The notes below the pieces were generated by a model that worked only from the letters and a program-made list of their open reading frames with translations, was not told the DNA's origin and ran no database searches. Shown here piece after piece: positions 16,090 to 25,203 of a stretch of 64,000 nt of DNA. The stretch is from CAWBYL01 sp963793025 (GTDB lineage: Bacteria > Actinomycetota > Acidimicrobiia > Acidimicrobiales > Acidimicrobilacustridaceae). The stretch is taken from positions 372,001 through 436,000 of the forward strand of contig CAWBYL010000009.1 in assembly GCA_963793025.1 (NCBI GenBank), read 5' to 3'. The first letter of the stretch is position 1. Every line of letters begins with the position of its first letter. Made by a program: the position numbers and the translations under genes.

Positions 16090-17343
16090 ATGGACCACGA
16101 GCCGTCGCCGATCATCGAGTCGCTCGTCTCGGCCCGGTCCCGTGACTGGGGACCGCCGGAGGGGGGAGAGCCGGCCGACGGTGTGGTCGTCAACTTCGAC
16201 CAGGGGCTCCCCGATCCCGCGCTGTTCCCCGTCGACGACCTCCGAGATGCGCTCGTCGCCACCCTCGACGAGGACGGCGAGCAGGCCCTGCGCTACTTCG
16301 GCCTCGGCGGCCCGAGTGAGATGCGCTACGGCCACACCGGACTGCGGGCGGCCCTCGCCGAGCGGCTGGCCCGACGCGACGGGCGGTCTCTCGACGCCGC
16401 GGGAGTCACCCTCGTGAACGGCTCGACCGACGGATTGGCCCTCGCCGCCAACGCCTTCCTGGGCCCGGGGGACGGCGGGATCGTCGAGGCCGCCACCTAT
16501 CCGCACACCCGCCGGTTCATGGCCGCCACCGGAGCCACCATCCACGCCGCCCCGATCGACGAGGACGGCCTGGTGGTGGACGCCCTGCCGGCCATCCTCG
16601 ACCGGATGCGGGGGGACGGGGTCATCCCGAAGCTCGTGTACACCATCCCGACCTTCCACGCCCCGACCGGCACGGTGCTGTCCCCGCGACGGCGCCAGGC
16701 CCTCGTGGCCCTGGCCGCCGAGCAGCACTTCGTGGTCCTCGAGGACAACTGCTACCACGGCTTCGCCTACGACGAACCTCCGCCGCCGACGCTGCGGGCC
16801 TACGACGACGCCGGGTTGGTCGTGCAGTCCGACAGCTTCAGCAAGTACGTGGCGCCGGGCCTGCGCATGGCCTGGCTGGCCGGGCATCCGGCGGCCATCG
16901 ACGCGGTCGTGAGGGTCCGCCAGGACTTCGCCGTCAGCCCTCTGCTGGCCCGCGCCCTCGAGCGCTACCTCGCCGCCGGCGCCTTCGATCGCCACGTCGA
17001 GCACCTACGGCTCCGGTACCGCACCAAGAGGGACCTCACCGCGGCCGCGCTGCGCGCCCACTGCGGGGCGTTCGTCACCTTCCGCGAGCCGAGGGGTGGC
17101 TTCTACTTCTGGCTCCGGATCTCGCCCCGAGTCGACTGGGACCACGCCCGCCGGGCTCTGGCCGCCCAGGGCGTGGCCTTCCGCTCCGGTGCCCGCTTCG
17201 TCGACGACGAGGCCGACGGGTGCTTCGTACGCATCTCCCCCATCCCCGTGCCCGACGCCGACATCGAGGTGGGCATCGCCGCGCTGGGCCGGGCCCTGCA
17301 GGCCGCGACCAGGTCCGGCGACGACCCTCCGGCGCCCTCGTAG
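16090..17343 (+). CDS. PLP-dependent class I/II aminotransferase (2-aminoadipate type)
   Basis: This 417-residue fold-type I enzyme resembles the aminotransferase half of MocR regulators and 2-aminoadipate transaminases. Landmarks are the YGHTGLRAALAERLARRDGR segment (about 80-99), VYTIPTFHAPTGTVLSP (about 186-202), VVLEDNCYHGFAYDE and the PLP lysine in QSDSFSKYVAPGLRMAW (about 247-263). The C-terminal FREPRGGFYFWLRI supplies the carboxylate-binding arginine region. No DNA-binding domain is attached, so it is a plain transaminase. The amino donor is unknown. It is followed closely by a SnoaL-like gene. Confidence 0.87.
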   Translation: MDHEPSPIIESLVSARSRDWGPPEGGEPADGVVVNFDQGLPDPALFPVDDLRDALVATLDEDGEQALRYFGLGGPSEMRYGHTGLRAALAERLARRDGRSLDAAGVTLVNGSTDGLALAANAFLGPGDGGIVEAATYPHTRRFMAATGATIHAAPIDEDGLVVDALPAILDRMRGDGVIPKLVYTIPTFHAPTGTVLSPRRRQALVALAAEQHFVVLEDNCYHGFAYDEPPPPTLRAYDDAGLVVQSDSFSKYVAPGLRMAWLAGHPAAIDAVVRVRQDFAVSPLLARALERYLAAGAFDRHVEHLRLRYRTKRDLTAAALRAHCGAFVTFREPRGGFYFWLRISPRVDWDHARRALAAQGVAFRSGARFVDDEADGCFVRISPIPVPDADIEVGIAALGRALQAATRSGDDPPAPS

Positions 17344-17346
17344 GCT
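17341..17346 (+). promoter_or_regulatory. Possible -10 box (TAGGCT) before the SnoaL-like gene, overlapping a stop codon
   Basis: TAGGCT stands seven bases before the ATG at 17354, but its first three bases are the TAG stop of the aminotransferase. The match could be accidental. Confidence 0.25.
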
Positions 17347-17353
17347 GCTCGCC

Positions 17354-17731
17354 ATGACCGCTCCCACCCACGACGGGTCCAGGCTCACCGGGGCCGATCC
17401 CCTCGCCGTGGCCGAGGCCTTCGCCACCGCCTGGGACGCCCACGACCTCGAGGCCACCCTCGCCCTCGTCACCGACGACTGCATCTTCGAGTCGGCCCGT
17501 CCGGGGGTGAACGGCGAGCGGGTGCAGGGCCGAGAGGCCCTGAGGGCCATCTGGGGGCCCAGCTTCGCCCCCGGCGGTGGATCGATGGAGGTCGAGGAGA
17601 CCTTCGGCGCCGGCGATCACGTGGTGCAGCGCTGGCGGTTCGTCGCCGACGGACAGGTCGTGCGGGGAGTCGACGTGCTGCGGGTGCGCGACGGCAGGAT
17701 CTGCGAGAAGCTCGGCTACGTCAAGGTCTGA
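17354..17731 (+). CDS. SnoaL/NTF2-like protein
   Basis: The 125-residue protein has the cone-shaped NTF2-like fold: an N-terminal helix (ADPLAVAEAFATAWDAHDLE, about 14-33), TDDCIFES, and beta strands ending in GVDVLRVRDGRICEKLGY. Family members are steroid-isomerase-like enzymes, cyclases or ligand carriers. The fold alone does not give the substrate. It lies ten bases after the aminotransferase and 20 before the S4 protein. Confidence 0.8.
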   Translation: MTAPTHDGSRLTGADPLAVAEAFATAWDAHDLEATLALVTDDCIFESARPGVNGERVQGREALRAIWGPSFAPGGGSMEVEETFGAGDHVVQRWRFVADGQVVRGVDVLRVRDGRICEKLGYVKV

Positions 17732-17750
17732 GCCGACGGGAGCGGGTGAC

Positions 17751-18128
17751 GTGGTCGAACCGAGCGACTCCACCCGCATCGACCGTTGGCTCTGGGCGGT
17801 GCGCCTGACCAAGACCCGCTCCGAGGCCACCGACGTGTGCCGGGCCGGCCACGTGCGGATCAACGGCAAGCCGGCCAAGGCCGCCGGCAGTGTCTCCGTC
17901 GGTGATCGGGTCGAGGTGCGCGTCCACGGACGCGATCGGGTCCTCGAGGTCGTCCGGCCGATCGACAAGCGCGTGGGTGCCCCCGTCGCCGCCCAGTGCC
18001 TGGTCGACCATTCGCCCCCGCCGCCCGCCGCCGACGACCTCGGTACCGGCGACCGGGACCGGGGCGCGGGTCGGCCGACCAAGCGCGACCGCCGTCAGAT
18101 CGAGCAGTGGCGGTCCCGCAACCGATGA
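17751..18128 (+). CDS. S4-domain RNA-binding protein (Hsp15-like)
   Basis: The 125-residue protein carries an S4 RNA-binding domain (about 8-70, with TRIDRWLWAVRLTKTRSEATD and HVRINGKPAK) and a basic C-terminal tail ending RDRRQIEQWRSRNR. Hsp15/YrfH homologues bind the large ribosomal subunit carrying stalled nascent chains and help recycle it. The GTG at 17751 is preceded by GGGAGCGGG. Its stop overlaps the start of the next small gene (ATGA). Confidence 0.87.
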   Translation: MVEPSDSTRIDRWLWAVRLTKTRSEATDVCRAGHVRINGKPAKAAGSVSVGDRVEVRVHGRDRVLEVVRPIDKRVGAPVAAQCLVDHSPPPPAADDLGTGDRDRGAGRPTKRDRRQIEQWRSRNR

Positions 18129-18349
18129 CCCTCCCACCGTCGCCTTCCGATGCCGCCACCGCCATCGCCAACGCCCACGCCTGGTTCGAGGACAACAGCG
18201 GCTGGGCCCCGCCCGATCCCGAGACACTCGAGGAGTGGGAAGCCGACGGCGTGGGCCGCACACCCGACGAGTGCCTGGTCACGCCGAACGGATGGTGCCG
18301 CCACGGTCTGGCCTCGTGGCGGCTCATCCTCGACGATCTCGGACCCTGA
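18125..18349 (+). CDS. Small conserved-looking hypothetical protein
   Basis: I do not recognise this 74-residue protein. It is acidic, with many Trp, Pro and Asp residues (NSGWAPPDPETLEEWEADG, about 24-42), and has two cysteines (ECLVTPNGWCRHG). No membrane segment is seen. The ATG overlaps the stop of the S4-domain gene by four bases, which supports it being real and co-translated with that protein. Confidence 0.6.
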   Translation: MTLPPSPSDAATAIANAHAWFEDNSGWAPPDPETLEEWEADGVGRTPDECLVTPNGWCRHGLASWRLILDDLGP

Positions 18350-18427
18350 CCGCGGCCCTCCGATTCGCCGCCCGCCGCCGGGCGTGAGAGCGTTGAACAG
18401 GGCATTCGCTCCAGATCGAGGAGCACC

Positions 18428-20179
18428 ATGGACCCCACCGAACCGGCCGCCGGCCCGACATTCACCGATCTCGGCCTGCGAGCCGAGACCCTCTCGGCCC
18501 TCTCGTCGCTGGGGTACGAGGAGCCGACGCCCATCCAGGCCGAGTCGATCCCTCCGCTCATCCAGGGTCGGGACCTCCTCGGTCAGGCCGCCACGGGCAC
18601 CGGCAAGACCGCCGCCTTCGCGCTGCCCATCCTCGAGCGGGTCGTCGCCCACTCCGACGGACGTGAGCCCATCGCCCTGGTGCTGGTGCCCACCCGCGAG
18701 CTGGCCATGCAGGTGTCCGAAGCCATCCACAAGTACGGACGCGATCTCGGCGCACGCGTGCTGCCGATCTACGGAGGGCAGCCGATCGGCCGCCAGCTGC
18801 AGGCCCTGAAGCGGGGCGTGGACGTCGTCGTGGCCACCCCCGGCCGGGCGGTCGACCACATCAACCGTCGCACCCTCCCCCTCGACTTCATCGAGGTGGT
18901 CGTGCTCGACGAGGCCGACGAGATGCTGGACATGGGCTTCGCCGAGGACCTCGACGCCATCCTCGACGCCACGCCGACGACCCGCCAGACGGTGCTGTTC
19001 TCGGCGACCATGCCGCCCCGCATCGAGGGGCTGGCCCGACGGCACCTCAACGAGCCGATCCACATCCGCATCGCCCGAGCGGCCGCCGATGCCGGTACGG
19101 CACCCCAGGTGCGCCAGACCGCTTACGTCGTACCCCGTTCGCACAAGCCCGCAGCCCTCGGACGCATCCTCGACGTCGAATCCCCGGCCGCGGCCATCGT
19201 GTTCTGCCGTACCCGCCACGAGGTCGACCAGCTGGCTGAGACCCTCAACGGGCGCGGCTACCGGGCCGAGGCGCTGCACGGAGGCATGACCCAGGAGGGC
19301 CGGGACCGGGTCATGGGCCGTGTCCGCAACGGCACCGCCGATCTGCTCGTGGCCACCGACGTGGCGGCCCGAGGGCTCGACATCGACCAGCTGACCCACG
19401 TCGTCAACTACGACGTCCCCTCCGCCCCCGAGGCCTACGTCCACCGCATCGGCCGGGTGGGTCGGGCCGGCCGGGAAGGCATCGCCCTCACCCTGGCCGA
19501 GCCCCGCGAGCACCGGCTGCTCGAGAACATCCAGCGGGTGACGGGGCAGAAGATCCTCATCGAGAAGGTCCCCAGCATCGCCGACCTACGCAACCGGCGG
19601 ATGGAGCTGACCCTGGCCACCCTGCGCGAGACGCTCCTGTCCGACGACCTCGATCGCTACCGCACCATCGTCGACAGCCTCACCGACGAGTTCGACCTGG
19701 TGCAGGTGGCCCTGGGCGCGGTGAAGCTGGCCCACGAGGCCACCGGTGCCGGCGAGGACGACGACGTGGAGATCCCCGACGTCGAGCTGCGACGGTCCAA
19801 GCCCGGCAAGGACGGCTACAAGGGCAAGGACGGGTACAAGGGCAAGGACGGCTCGACGGGCAAGGGCCCCAAGAAGGACGGGTACAAGGGCAAGGGTGAC
19901 AAGAAGGGCAAGCGGGGGCACAGCGACGGTGCCACCCGCCTGTGGTTCGGCATCGGCCGGGCATCGGGCGTCCGGCCCGGCGACCTCGTCGGCGCCATCA
20001 CCGGCGAGACCGGCCTGAGCGGCCGAGACGTGGGCGCCATCGAGATCGCCGAGCGCTTCGCCCTCGTGGAGGTGCCCGAACCGGCGGCCGAGGAGGTCAT
20101 CGGCGCCATGAAGCGGACCACGATCAAGGGCAAGAAGGTCTCGGTGCGTCGTGAGCGCTTCGAGCGCTTCGAGCGCTAG
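18428..20179 (+). CDS. deaD: DEAD-box RNA helicase with basic repeat linker and DbpA-type C-domain
   Basis: This 583-residue ATP-dependent RNA helicase has all core motifs: Q motif region (FTDLGLRAETL, PTPIQ), Walker A AATGTGKT (about 56-63), PTREL, DEAD in VLDEADEMLDMGF (about 158-170), SAT, and HRIGRVGRAGREG (about 339-351). After the core, a lysine/glycine/tyrosine repeat linker (about 459-500) leads to a DbpA/CsdA-type RNA-binding domain (about 505-575). Such helicases remodel structured RNA and help ribosome assembly, especially in the cold. The ATG follows GAGGAGCACC, a clear ribosome site. Confidence 0.93.
   Translation: MDPTEPAAGPTFTDLGLRAETLSALSSLGYEEPTPIQAESIPPLIQGRDLLGQAATGTGKTAAFALPILERVVAHSDGREPIALVLVPTRELAMQVSEAIHKYGRDLGARVLPIYGGQPIGRQLQALKRGVDVVVATPGRAVDHINRRTLPLDFIEVVVLDEADEMLDMGFAEDLDAILDATPTTRQTVLFSATMPPRIEGLARRHLNEPIHIRIARAAADAGTAPQVRQTAYVVPRSHKPAALGRILDVESPAAAIVFCRTRHEVDQLAETLNGRGYRAEALHGGMTQEGRDRVMGRVRNGTADLLVATDVAARGLDIDQLTHVVNYDVPSAPEAYVHRIGRVGRAGREGIALTLAEPREHRLLENIQRVTGQKILIEKVPSIADLRNRRMELTLATLRETLLSDDLDRYRTIVDSLTDEFDLVQVALGAVKLAHEATGAGEDDDVEIPDVELRRSKPGKDGYKGKDGYKGKDGSTGKGPKKDGYKGKGDKKGKRGHSDGATRLWFGIGRASGVRPGDLVGAITGETGLSGRDVGAIEIAERFALVEVPEPAAEEVIGAMKRTTIKGKKVSVRRERFERFER
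19805..19909 (+). repeat. In-frame 18-bp tandem repeat encoding GKDGYK units in the helicase
   Basis: Three adjacent 18-base units begin at 19805, 19823 and 19841 (GGCAAGGACGG...), followed by partial copies to about 19909. They encode GKDGYK-like units, a flexible basic linker that probably touches RNA. Copy number may vary between strains. Confidence 0.8.
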
Positions 20180-20233
20180 CCGGGCATGGACATCGCCGGG
20201 CCCCTCCGCCGGCCGCGCCCGCCCCGCCCCGCA

Positions 20234-21268
20234 TCAGAGCGTGACGATGGGCGCGTCCTCCGGCGGGGCCGGCGGCTCGGTGCCGGCGCGGTCGAGATCG
20301 AAGAAGCGCCGCAGGCGGCCCGAGCGGGCCGGTAGTCGACGCAGGACGGGCAGCGAGAACACCACCCCTGAGATGCTCCCGAAGCGCTCCCACACGATGG
20401 CGTCCACGATCAGGCTGGAGGCCATCAGCCTCCCGATGAGGAACATGTAGCCGAGGGTCGCCACCGCCAGCCCTATTCCCCCCGACAGCGCCGACGCCCG
20501 GGTCAGCTTTCCGGGCAGGTAGAACTGCATGAACCACTGAAGGGCGGTCAACCCCAGACCGAGGAGGAGTGCGCCGGGCAGCAGCGAGCCGGGATCCGTC
20601 GTCCGCTTGGGCAGGTTCCACGTCACCACGAACCAGGCGGTGACGTAGACGACGGCGGTGACCCCCCACGTCGTGGTGGCGGCGGCCAGGCCGACGTCTT
20701 CGCGGACCCGGTTCAACAGAGCCGAGACCACCACGAGGAGCAGGACCAGGCTGGTCACGGCCCCCGCCATCCGCACCGTCACCTTGGTCTGACGACCACT
20801 CATCCGCCACGCCCCGCCCGAGCAGGCGGCGAGGACCTTGGTGAGCGACCGGCCCGTCCACACGGTGAGCCAGAGGCTGCCGACGAAGATGCCGAGGGCC
20901 TGCAGGGTCGTGGTCCGGGTGGAGGTCTCGATCTGCCCCGCCACCTCACTGGTGAGGTTGGCGTGTTCGGCCAACGACCGCACCGCCTCGCTGCCGCTGA
21001 CCAACAGGACCAGGCCCACAGCAGTGGTGATCGCCGGCACCAGGAAGAGGAACAGGCGCAGAGCGATGGCCGCGCCCAGCACCGAGGCGAACGAATCGCG
21101 GTCGCGCTCGTAGTAGGTCGCCGCCAAGTCGATGGGCACGACCTCCTGACGGCGCTGGTCGACCCACCCCTCCGCCCGCTCGGCGATCTCCTGGCCACGA
21201 GCGCGCGCCCGGCTCGCCGCCGACAGCCGTTGTCCACCCGGTTCGGACGACGCGTCGTGGCCTTTCAC
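20234..21268 (-). CDS. YihY/BrkB-family inner-membrane protein
   Basis: The 344-residue protein belongs to the YihY (virulence factor BrkB) family of multi-pass membrane proteins of uncertain function. After a basic N-terminus the sequence shows DLAATYYERDRDSFASVLGAAIALRLF (about 58-84) and about six hydrophobic segments, ending in a basic/proline tail. The start was set at the GTG at 21268. A longer ORF to 21385 would run through the divergent pirin promoter and start, so it was not used. It is convergent with deaD. Confidence 0.83.
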   Translation of the reverse strand: MKGHDASSEPGGQRLSAASRARARGQEIAERAEGWVDQRRQEVVPIDLAATYYERDRDSFASVLGAAIALRLFLFLVPAITTAVGLVLLVSGSEAVRSLAEHANLTSEVAGQIETSTRTTTLQALGIFVGSLWLTVWTGRSLTKVLAACSGGAWRMSGRQTKVTVRMAGAVTSLVLLLVVVSALLNRVREDVGLAAATTTWGVTAVVYVTAWFVVTWNLPKRTTDPGSLLPGALLLGLGLTALQWFMQFYLPGKLTRASALSGGIGLAVATLGYMFLIGRLMASSLIVDAIVWERFGSISGVVFSLPVLRRLPARSGRLRRFFDLDRAGTEPPAPPEDAPIVTL

Positions 21269-21320
21269 CCCACCATCGTGCAACGTCGGGAGGGTGGGTG
21301 CTGCACCACCCCCCCGGCCG

Positions 21321-21326
21321 TACCCT
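21321..21326 (+). promoter_or_regulatory. Candidate -10 box (TACCCT) for leaderless pirin gene
   Basis: TACCCT lies six bases upstream of the ATG at 21333 with no ribosome-binding sequence. Confidence 0.5.
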
Positions 21327-21332
21327 GGGACC

Positions 21333-22361
21333 ATGTCCGATCCCGTCCTGCAGACGGTCGAACTGGGTCCCCAGTGGCCCACCATCGACCCGTTCCTGTT
21401 CTGCGCCCACCACGACGACGCCTACCCCGAGGGCGACGCCCGGCTGGGTCCCGCCGCCTCGCTCGAGGGCCGCCAGATCGGCATGGACTTCGACGGGCTC
21501 GATGGGTGGCGGATGTACCACGGCGACGTCGTTCCCGGCTTCCCGCAGCATCCCCATCGCGGCTTCGAGACGGTCACCTACGTCCGCCGGGGCGTCATCG
21601 ACCACTCCGACTCGTTGGGCGCCACCGCCCGCTTCGGCGGGGGCGACGTCCAGTGGCTCACCGCCGGGCGGGGCATCGTCCACTCCGAGATGTTCCCGCT
21701 GCGCGACCGGTCGGGCCCGAACCCTCTCGAGCTGTTCCAGATCTGGTTGAACCTCCCCGCCGCCGACAAGCTCGTCGAGCCGTACTTCACGATGGTGTGG
21801 GCCGAGGACCTCCCCCGCCTGATCGTCGAGGACGATGCCGGGCACCGGGCCGAGATCACCGTCATCGCCGGAGCCGTCGGAGAGGTTCGGCCGCCCGCCC
21901 CTCCGCCCAACTCCTGGGCGGCGCGTGCCGACGCCGACGTCGCCATCTGGCACATCAGCCTGAGCCCGGGCGCCTCGTGGGTGCTGCCTCCCACCTCGGG
22001 TCCCGACACCGTGCGCACCCTGTACGCCTTCGAGGGCGGCCCGGTCGTGCTCGGGAGCACCGAGGTCGGCTCGGGTACCGGGTCGGTGCTGCGGGGCGAC
22101 GAACCGGTGGCGATCCGGTCCGAGGCCGGAGCCGAGTGCCTGGTGCTCCAGGGCCGCCCCATCGGTGAGCCCGTCGTCCGCCAGGGTCCGTTCGTGATGA
22201 ACGACGAGGCCGGACTGCGCCAGACCTTCCTCGACTACCAGCGCACCGGCTTCGGCGGTTGGCCCTGGCCCGAGGACGGACCGGTCCACGCCGCCGAGGA
22301 GGACCGCTTCGCCCACCATCCCGACGGACGGGTGGAGCGGGCCGGCACCAGGGCGGGGTGA
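21333..22361 (+). CDS. Pirin-family cupin protein
   Basis: The 342-residue protein is a bicupin of the pirin family. The metal motif FPQHPHRGFETVTY (about 70-83) and the matching HSEMFPL region (about 112-120) give the usual three histidines and glutamate. Bacterial pirins include quercetin dioxygenases and regulators of central metabolism; which applies here is unknown. It is longer than the usual 290-300 residues, with extra sequence at the C-terminus (from about residue 285). No partner gene is in the same orientation. Confidence 0.88.
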   Translation: MSDPVLQTVELGPQWPTIDPFLFCAHHDDAYPEGDARLGPAASLEGRQIGMDFDGLDGWRMYHGDVVPGFPQHPHRGFETVTYVRRGVIDHSDSLGATARFGGGDVQWLTAGRGIVHSEMFPLRDRSGPNPLELFQIWLNLPAADKLVEPYFTMVWAEDLPRLIVEDDAGHRAEITVIAGAVGEVRPPAPPPNSWAARADADVAIWHISLSPGASWVLPPTSGPDTVRTLYAFEGGPVVLGSTEVGSGTGSVLRGDEPVAIRSEAGAECLVLQGRPIGEPVVRQGPFVMNDEAGLRQTFLDYQRTGFGGWPWPEDGPVHAAEEDRFAHHPDGRVERAGTRAG

Positions 22362-22437
22362 CTCCGCCTCGGCCGGGCGCAGACGGCAGCGGCGCCGCGG
22401 ACGTAGAGGCCCGTGCCCGTGCGGGGCCGTCCGGGGG

Positions 22438-24024
22438 CTAGCCGACCCGACCGAAGTTCTCGAGGAGCGGTGTGCCCTGGCCGAAGAGGACGGCGCCCGA
22501 GACGGCGTCGGCCTCGGCGAAGTAGACGTTGTTCCGGTAGAACCACTTCAGCCGGAACAGGTCGTTGAGGATGCCGGTCATGTCGTCGAGGGCCGCCTTG
22601 CGGTCCTCGACGGTGGTGGCCTCACGCTCGGCCTTCAGCACCGCGTCCATCTCGGGGCTGTCCATCGAGGCGATGGGGATGGCCCACCCGGTGTTCATGG
22701 ACTGGATCACCGGGTCCGGGGTCTTGCCGCCCATGCCGTAGATGGCCATGTCGAAGTCGCCTCCGTACAGCGTGGTGCCGTAGGAGGCGCCGTCGAGCTG
22801 CTCCACGTTCACCGTGAGGTTGTCGTAGGTCGACAGCTGGGTCTGCACCGCGACCGCGTTGTTGTGGCTGTCGCCCCCCGCGTCGATCATGGTGAAGCTC
22901 ACCGGCTTGCCCTCGGCCGCCAGCTCGTCCAACAGGCGCTGGGCCTCCTCGGAGTTGGGGCCGACGAAGGTGCTGTCGGGGTCGTAGTAGGGCGAGCCCT
23001 CCGGGAAGAACGTCTCGGTCAGCGTGCCCGCACCCTGGCGCTGGGAGTCGTCGATCGCCTGGAGGTCCATGGCGTAGTAGACGGCCTGTCGGGCCCGGAT
23101 GTCGTCGAAGGGCGGCCGATCGGAGCCGAAGAGGTAGGCGACCCCTCCGACCTGGGGGATCGTCACGAGGGTCACGGAGCCCGTTTCCTCCATCTGGGCC
23201 GCGTACGGGTCGGGGGCGTTGGCGTAGGCCTGGGCGCCACCGGTGGTCACCGTGTCGGTGGCCTGCTGGGGGTCGGTGACCGTCTGGACCACCAGGGTGT
23301 CCAGCTTGGGAAGACCCGCCTGCCAGTAGGTCGGGTTCTTCTTCAGGGTCGTGGTCGAGCCCTGCGTCCGGGAGTCGAGGACGAATGGACCGGCACCGAC
23401 CGGAGCGTTGGTGAAGTTGTCACCCTCGGCGGCCACGGCCGTGGGCGAGGGAATCCACACCAGGTTGCTCCAGGGCGCCAGCTCGGCGAAGTAGCAGTGG
23501 GGCACCTTGAGGTCGACCACGAAGGTGGTGGCGTCGGGTGCGCTCATGGTGTCCACGAAGAAGTTGAGCGGGGAGTAGCCCGAGGACCGGATGTTCCCCA
23601 TCGCCCGGGTCCACTCGGCGAGCACCGCGTCGGCGTCGAACGGGGTGCCGTCGGAGAACATCACGTCGTCGCGCAGCGTCATGGTCCAGGTGCTGCAGTC
23701 GTCGCTGCCGTCGAAGGCCGTGGCGATGCGGGGCTGGACGTCCCCGGTCTCCTGGTCGATGGTGTAGAGCGCGTCGTAGATGGCGCTCATGACCGTCGAG
23801 CCCTGCGACGACGAGTTGATCACGCCGTTCGGGTCGAGTTTCTGGGCGTCCGTGGGCGACACGATCGTGGCCGAGCCGCCGTCGACGACGACCTTGGTGC
23901 CCCCGCCGTCGCCGCCGTCGCCGCCGTCGCCTCCGTCGGAGCCGCCGGAGCTCCCCCCGCAGGCGGCGGCCACCAGGACCATCGCCATACCGATGAACGC
24001 CAGGGCGCGCCTTTCTCGAGCCAT
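22438..24024 (-). CDS. ABC-transporter substrate-binding lipoprotein, family 5 (peptide/nickel type)
   Basis: The 528-residue protein is an extracellular solute-binding protein of family 5. It has a lipoprotein signal peptide with LVAAACGG (lipobox about 17-24, lipidated Cys about 22), a low-complexity Gly/Asp linker (about 28-43) and the family core: the about 150-170 segment DVMFSDGTPFDADAV is the signature of this family. Substrates are usually oligopeptides, but other ligands occur. No permease or ATPase genes are adjacent, so it is an orphan. GGGGGAGCCCG precedes the ATG as a ribosome site. Confidence 0.9.
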   Translation of the reverse strand: MARERRALAFIGMAMVLVAAACGGSSGGSDGGDGGDGGDGGGTKVVVDGGSATIVSPTDAQKLDPNGVINSSSQGSTVMSAIYDALYTIDQETGDVQPRIATAFDGSDDCSTWTMTLRDDVMFSDGTPFDADAVLAEWTRAMGNIRSSGYSPLNFFVDTMSAPDATTFVVDLKVPHCYFAELAPWSNLVWIPSPTAVAAEGDNFTNAPVGAGPFVLDSRTQGSTTTLKKNPTYWQAGLPKLDTLVVQTVTDPQQATDTVTTGGAQAYANAPDPYAAQMEETGSVTLVTIPQVGGVAYLFGSDRPPFDDIRARQAVYYAMDLQAIDDSQRQGAGTLTETFFPEGSPYYDPDSTFVGPNSEEAQRLLDELAAEGKPVSFTMIDAGGDSHNNAVAVQTQLSTYDNLTVNVEQLDGASYGTTLYGGDFDMAIYGMGGKTPDPVIQSMNTGWAIPIASMDSPEMDAVLKAEREATTVEDRKAALDDMTGILNDLFRLKWFYRNNVYFAEADAVSGAVLFGQGTPLLENFGRVG

Positions 24025-24106
24025 CGGGCTCCCCCTTGTTTCCCCCCTCCGCCGACGAGCACGGCGGTGGTCCCTTGGGTCTAGCAGGTTCTCACCTCGA
24101 GATGTA

Positions 24107-25075
24107 TCAGATATCCGAACGGGAGGGAGGATCATCGGGGCCCGGCCCGGCTCCCGCCCGGCCCCCGGCCGCCAGGTCGTGCAGGACACGACGGGCGACG
24201 CGCCCGAGCGGCCCGTTGGCTCCTTCCCCCGCCAGCACGGCCAAGGCGTGGGCCAAGGCGTTGCCCTGCGCCCGCCGCCACGTCGCTTCGTCGACCGCGC
24301 CGGACGCCTCGACCGCAGCCCGGAATCGGGCCCGCCCCGCGCCGCCGGGCAGCATCCACGCCACGCCCAGATCCGTCGCCGGATCGCCGGCGGTGAGGTC
24401 GCCGAAGTCGATCACCCCGACCACCCGCCCCTGACGCGTCACCACGTTGCCGGGGTGGAGATCGCCGTGGACCCACAGGGCAGGCCCGTCCCACACGGGT
24501 GCGTCCCTGGCCTCGACCCAGGTCACGAGCAGCGCGTCGCGGTCGACGTCGTCGGGCAGGTGTCGGAACCGGGCGGTGACGAGCCGGTCGCGGTCGTGGA
24601 GGGGGACCCCGCGCCACGGGTTGTGGGGCGCCTCGGGTGGAGCGGGGCGGTGGAGAGCGGCGCAGAACCGGCCGAGCACGGCGCCGACATCGGCCGGTTC
24701 GACCTCGACACCCCAGTCGGCGTCCAGCAGGGTCGTGCCCTCCACCCACCGGACGATGGTCCACTCGTAGGGATAGCCGAGCCCGGGGCGGCCCGCCCTG
24801 ACCGGTACCGGGACCTCCAACGGCAACAGCGGCGCGAGGTCGGGGACCCACCGCCGCTCGAACGCGACCAGGTCGGCACCGAGGCGGCGCCGGGGCATGC
24901 GCACGGCCAGGTCGGTGCCCAGGCGGAACACGGCGTTGTCCCAGCCCTGGGCCACGGGCACCACGACACCGGCCATCTCGGGGTGCTGCTCGGCGACCAG
25001 AGCCGCCACCAGGTCGGCGTCCACGTGGACGTCGGCCGGGGGCGGCGACGAGGCCCAGGGAGCCGACTCGTCCAC
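24107..25075 (-). CDS. Aminoglycoside-phosphotransferase-like kinase
   Basis: The 322-residue protein has the APH/choline-kinase fold. The catalytic loop WVHGDLHPGNVV (about 202-213) and the metal-binding VIDFGDLTAGDPATDLGVAW (about 222-241) are intact. Family members phosphorylate antibiotics or small metabolites; the ligand cannot be deduced. The start is a GTG at 25075 with TAGGAT six bases upstream and no Shine-Dalgarno sequence. The 129 bases to the divergent P450 gene hold the promoters. Confidence 0.85.
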   Translation of the reverse strand: MDESAPWASSPPPADVHVDADLVAALVAEQHPEMAGVVVPVAQGWDNAVFRLGTDLAVRMPRRRLGADLVAFERRWVPDLAPLLPLEVPVPVRAGRPGLGYPYEWTIVRWVEGTTLLDADWGVEVEPADVGAVLGRFCAALHRPAPPEAPHNPWRGVPLHDRDRLVTARFRHLPDDVDRDALLVTWVEARDAPVWDGPALWVHGDLHPGNVVTRQGRVVGVIDFGDLTAGDPATDLGVAWMLPGGAGRARFRAAVEASGAVDEATWRRAQGNALAHALAVLAGEGANGPLGRVARRVLHDLAAGGRAGAGPGPDDPPSRSDI

Positions 25076-25081
25076 CCGACC

Positions 25082-25087
25082 ATCCTA
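25082..25087 (-). promoter_or_regulatory. Candidate -10 box (TAGGAT) for leaderless phosphotransferase gene
   Basis: TAGGAT lies six bases before the GTG at 25075. The divergent P450 has its own possible -10 (TAGGGT, 25141-25146) with a 57-base leader. Confidence 0.45.
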
Positions 25088-25203
25088 CGGCGAGCGCCCC
25101 GGACCGCGGCCCCAGACGGCGAGCCGGCGCCGGCGGGCGTTAGGGTCGCGGGCGCGGCGGACGAGGGCGACGCCGACCGACGGGACGACCGGGGGGTTGC
25201 GAC

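Noticed and set aside
23895..23940. Run of CCGCCGTCG triplets as a possible CRISPR or repeat array
   Set aside because: It is a short in-frame Gly/Asp-coding low-complexity linker in the lipoprotein, with no spacers.
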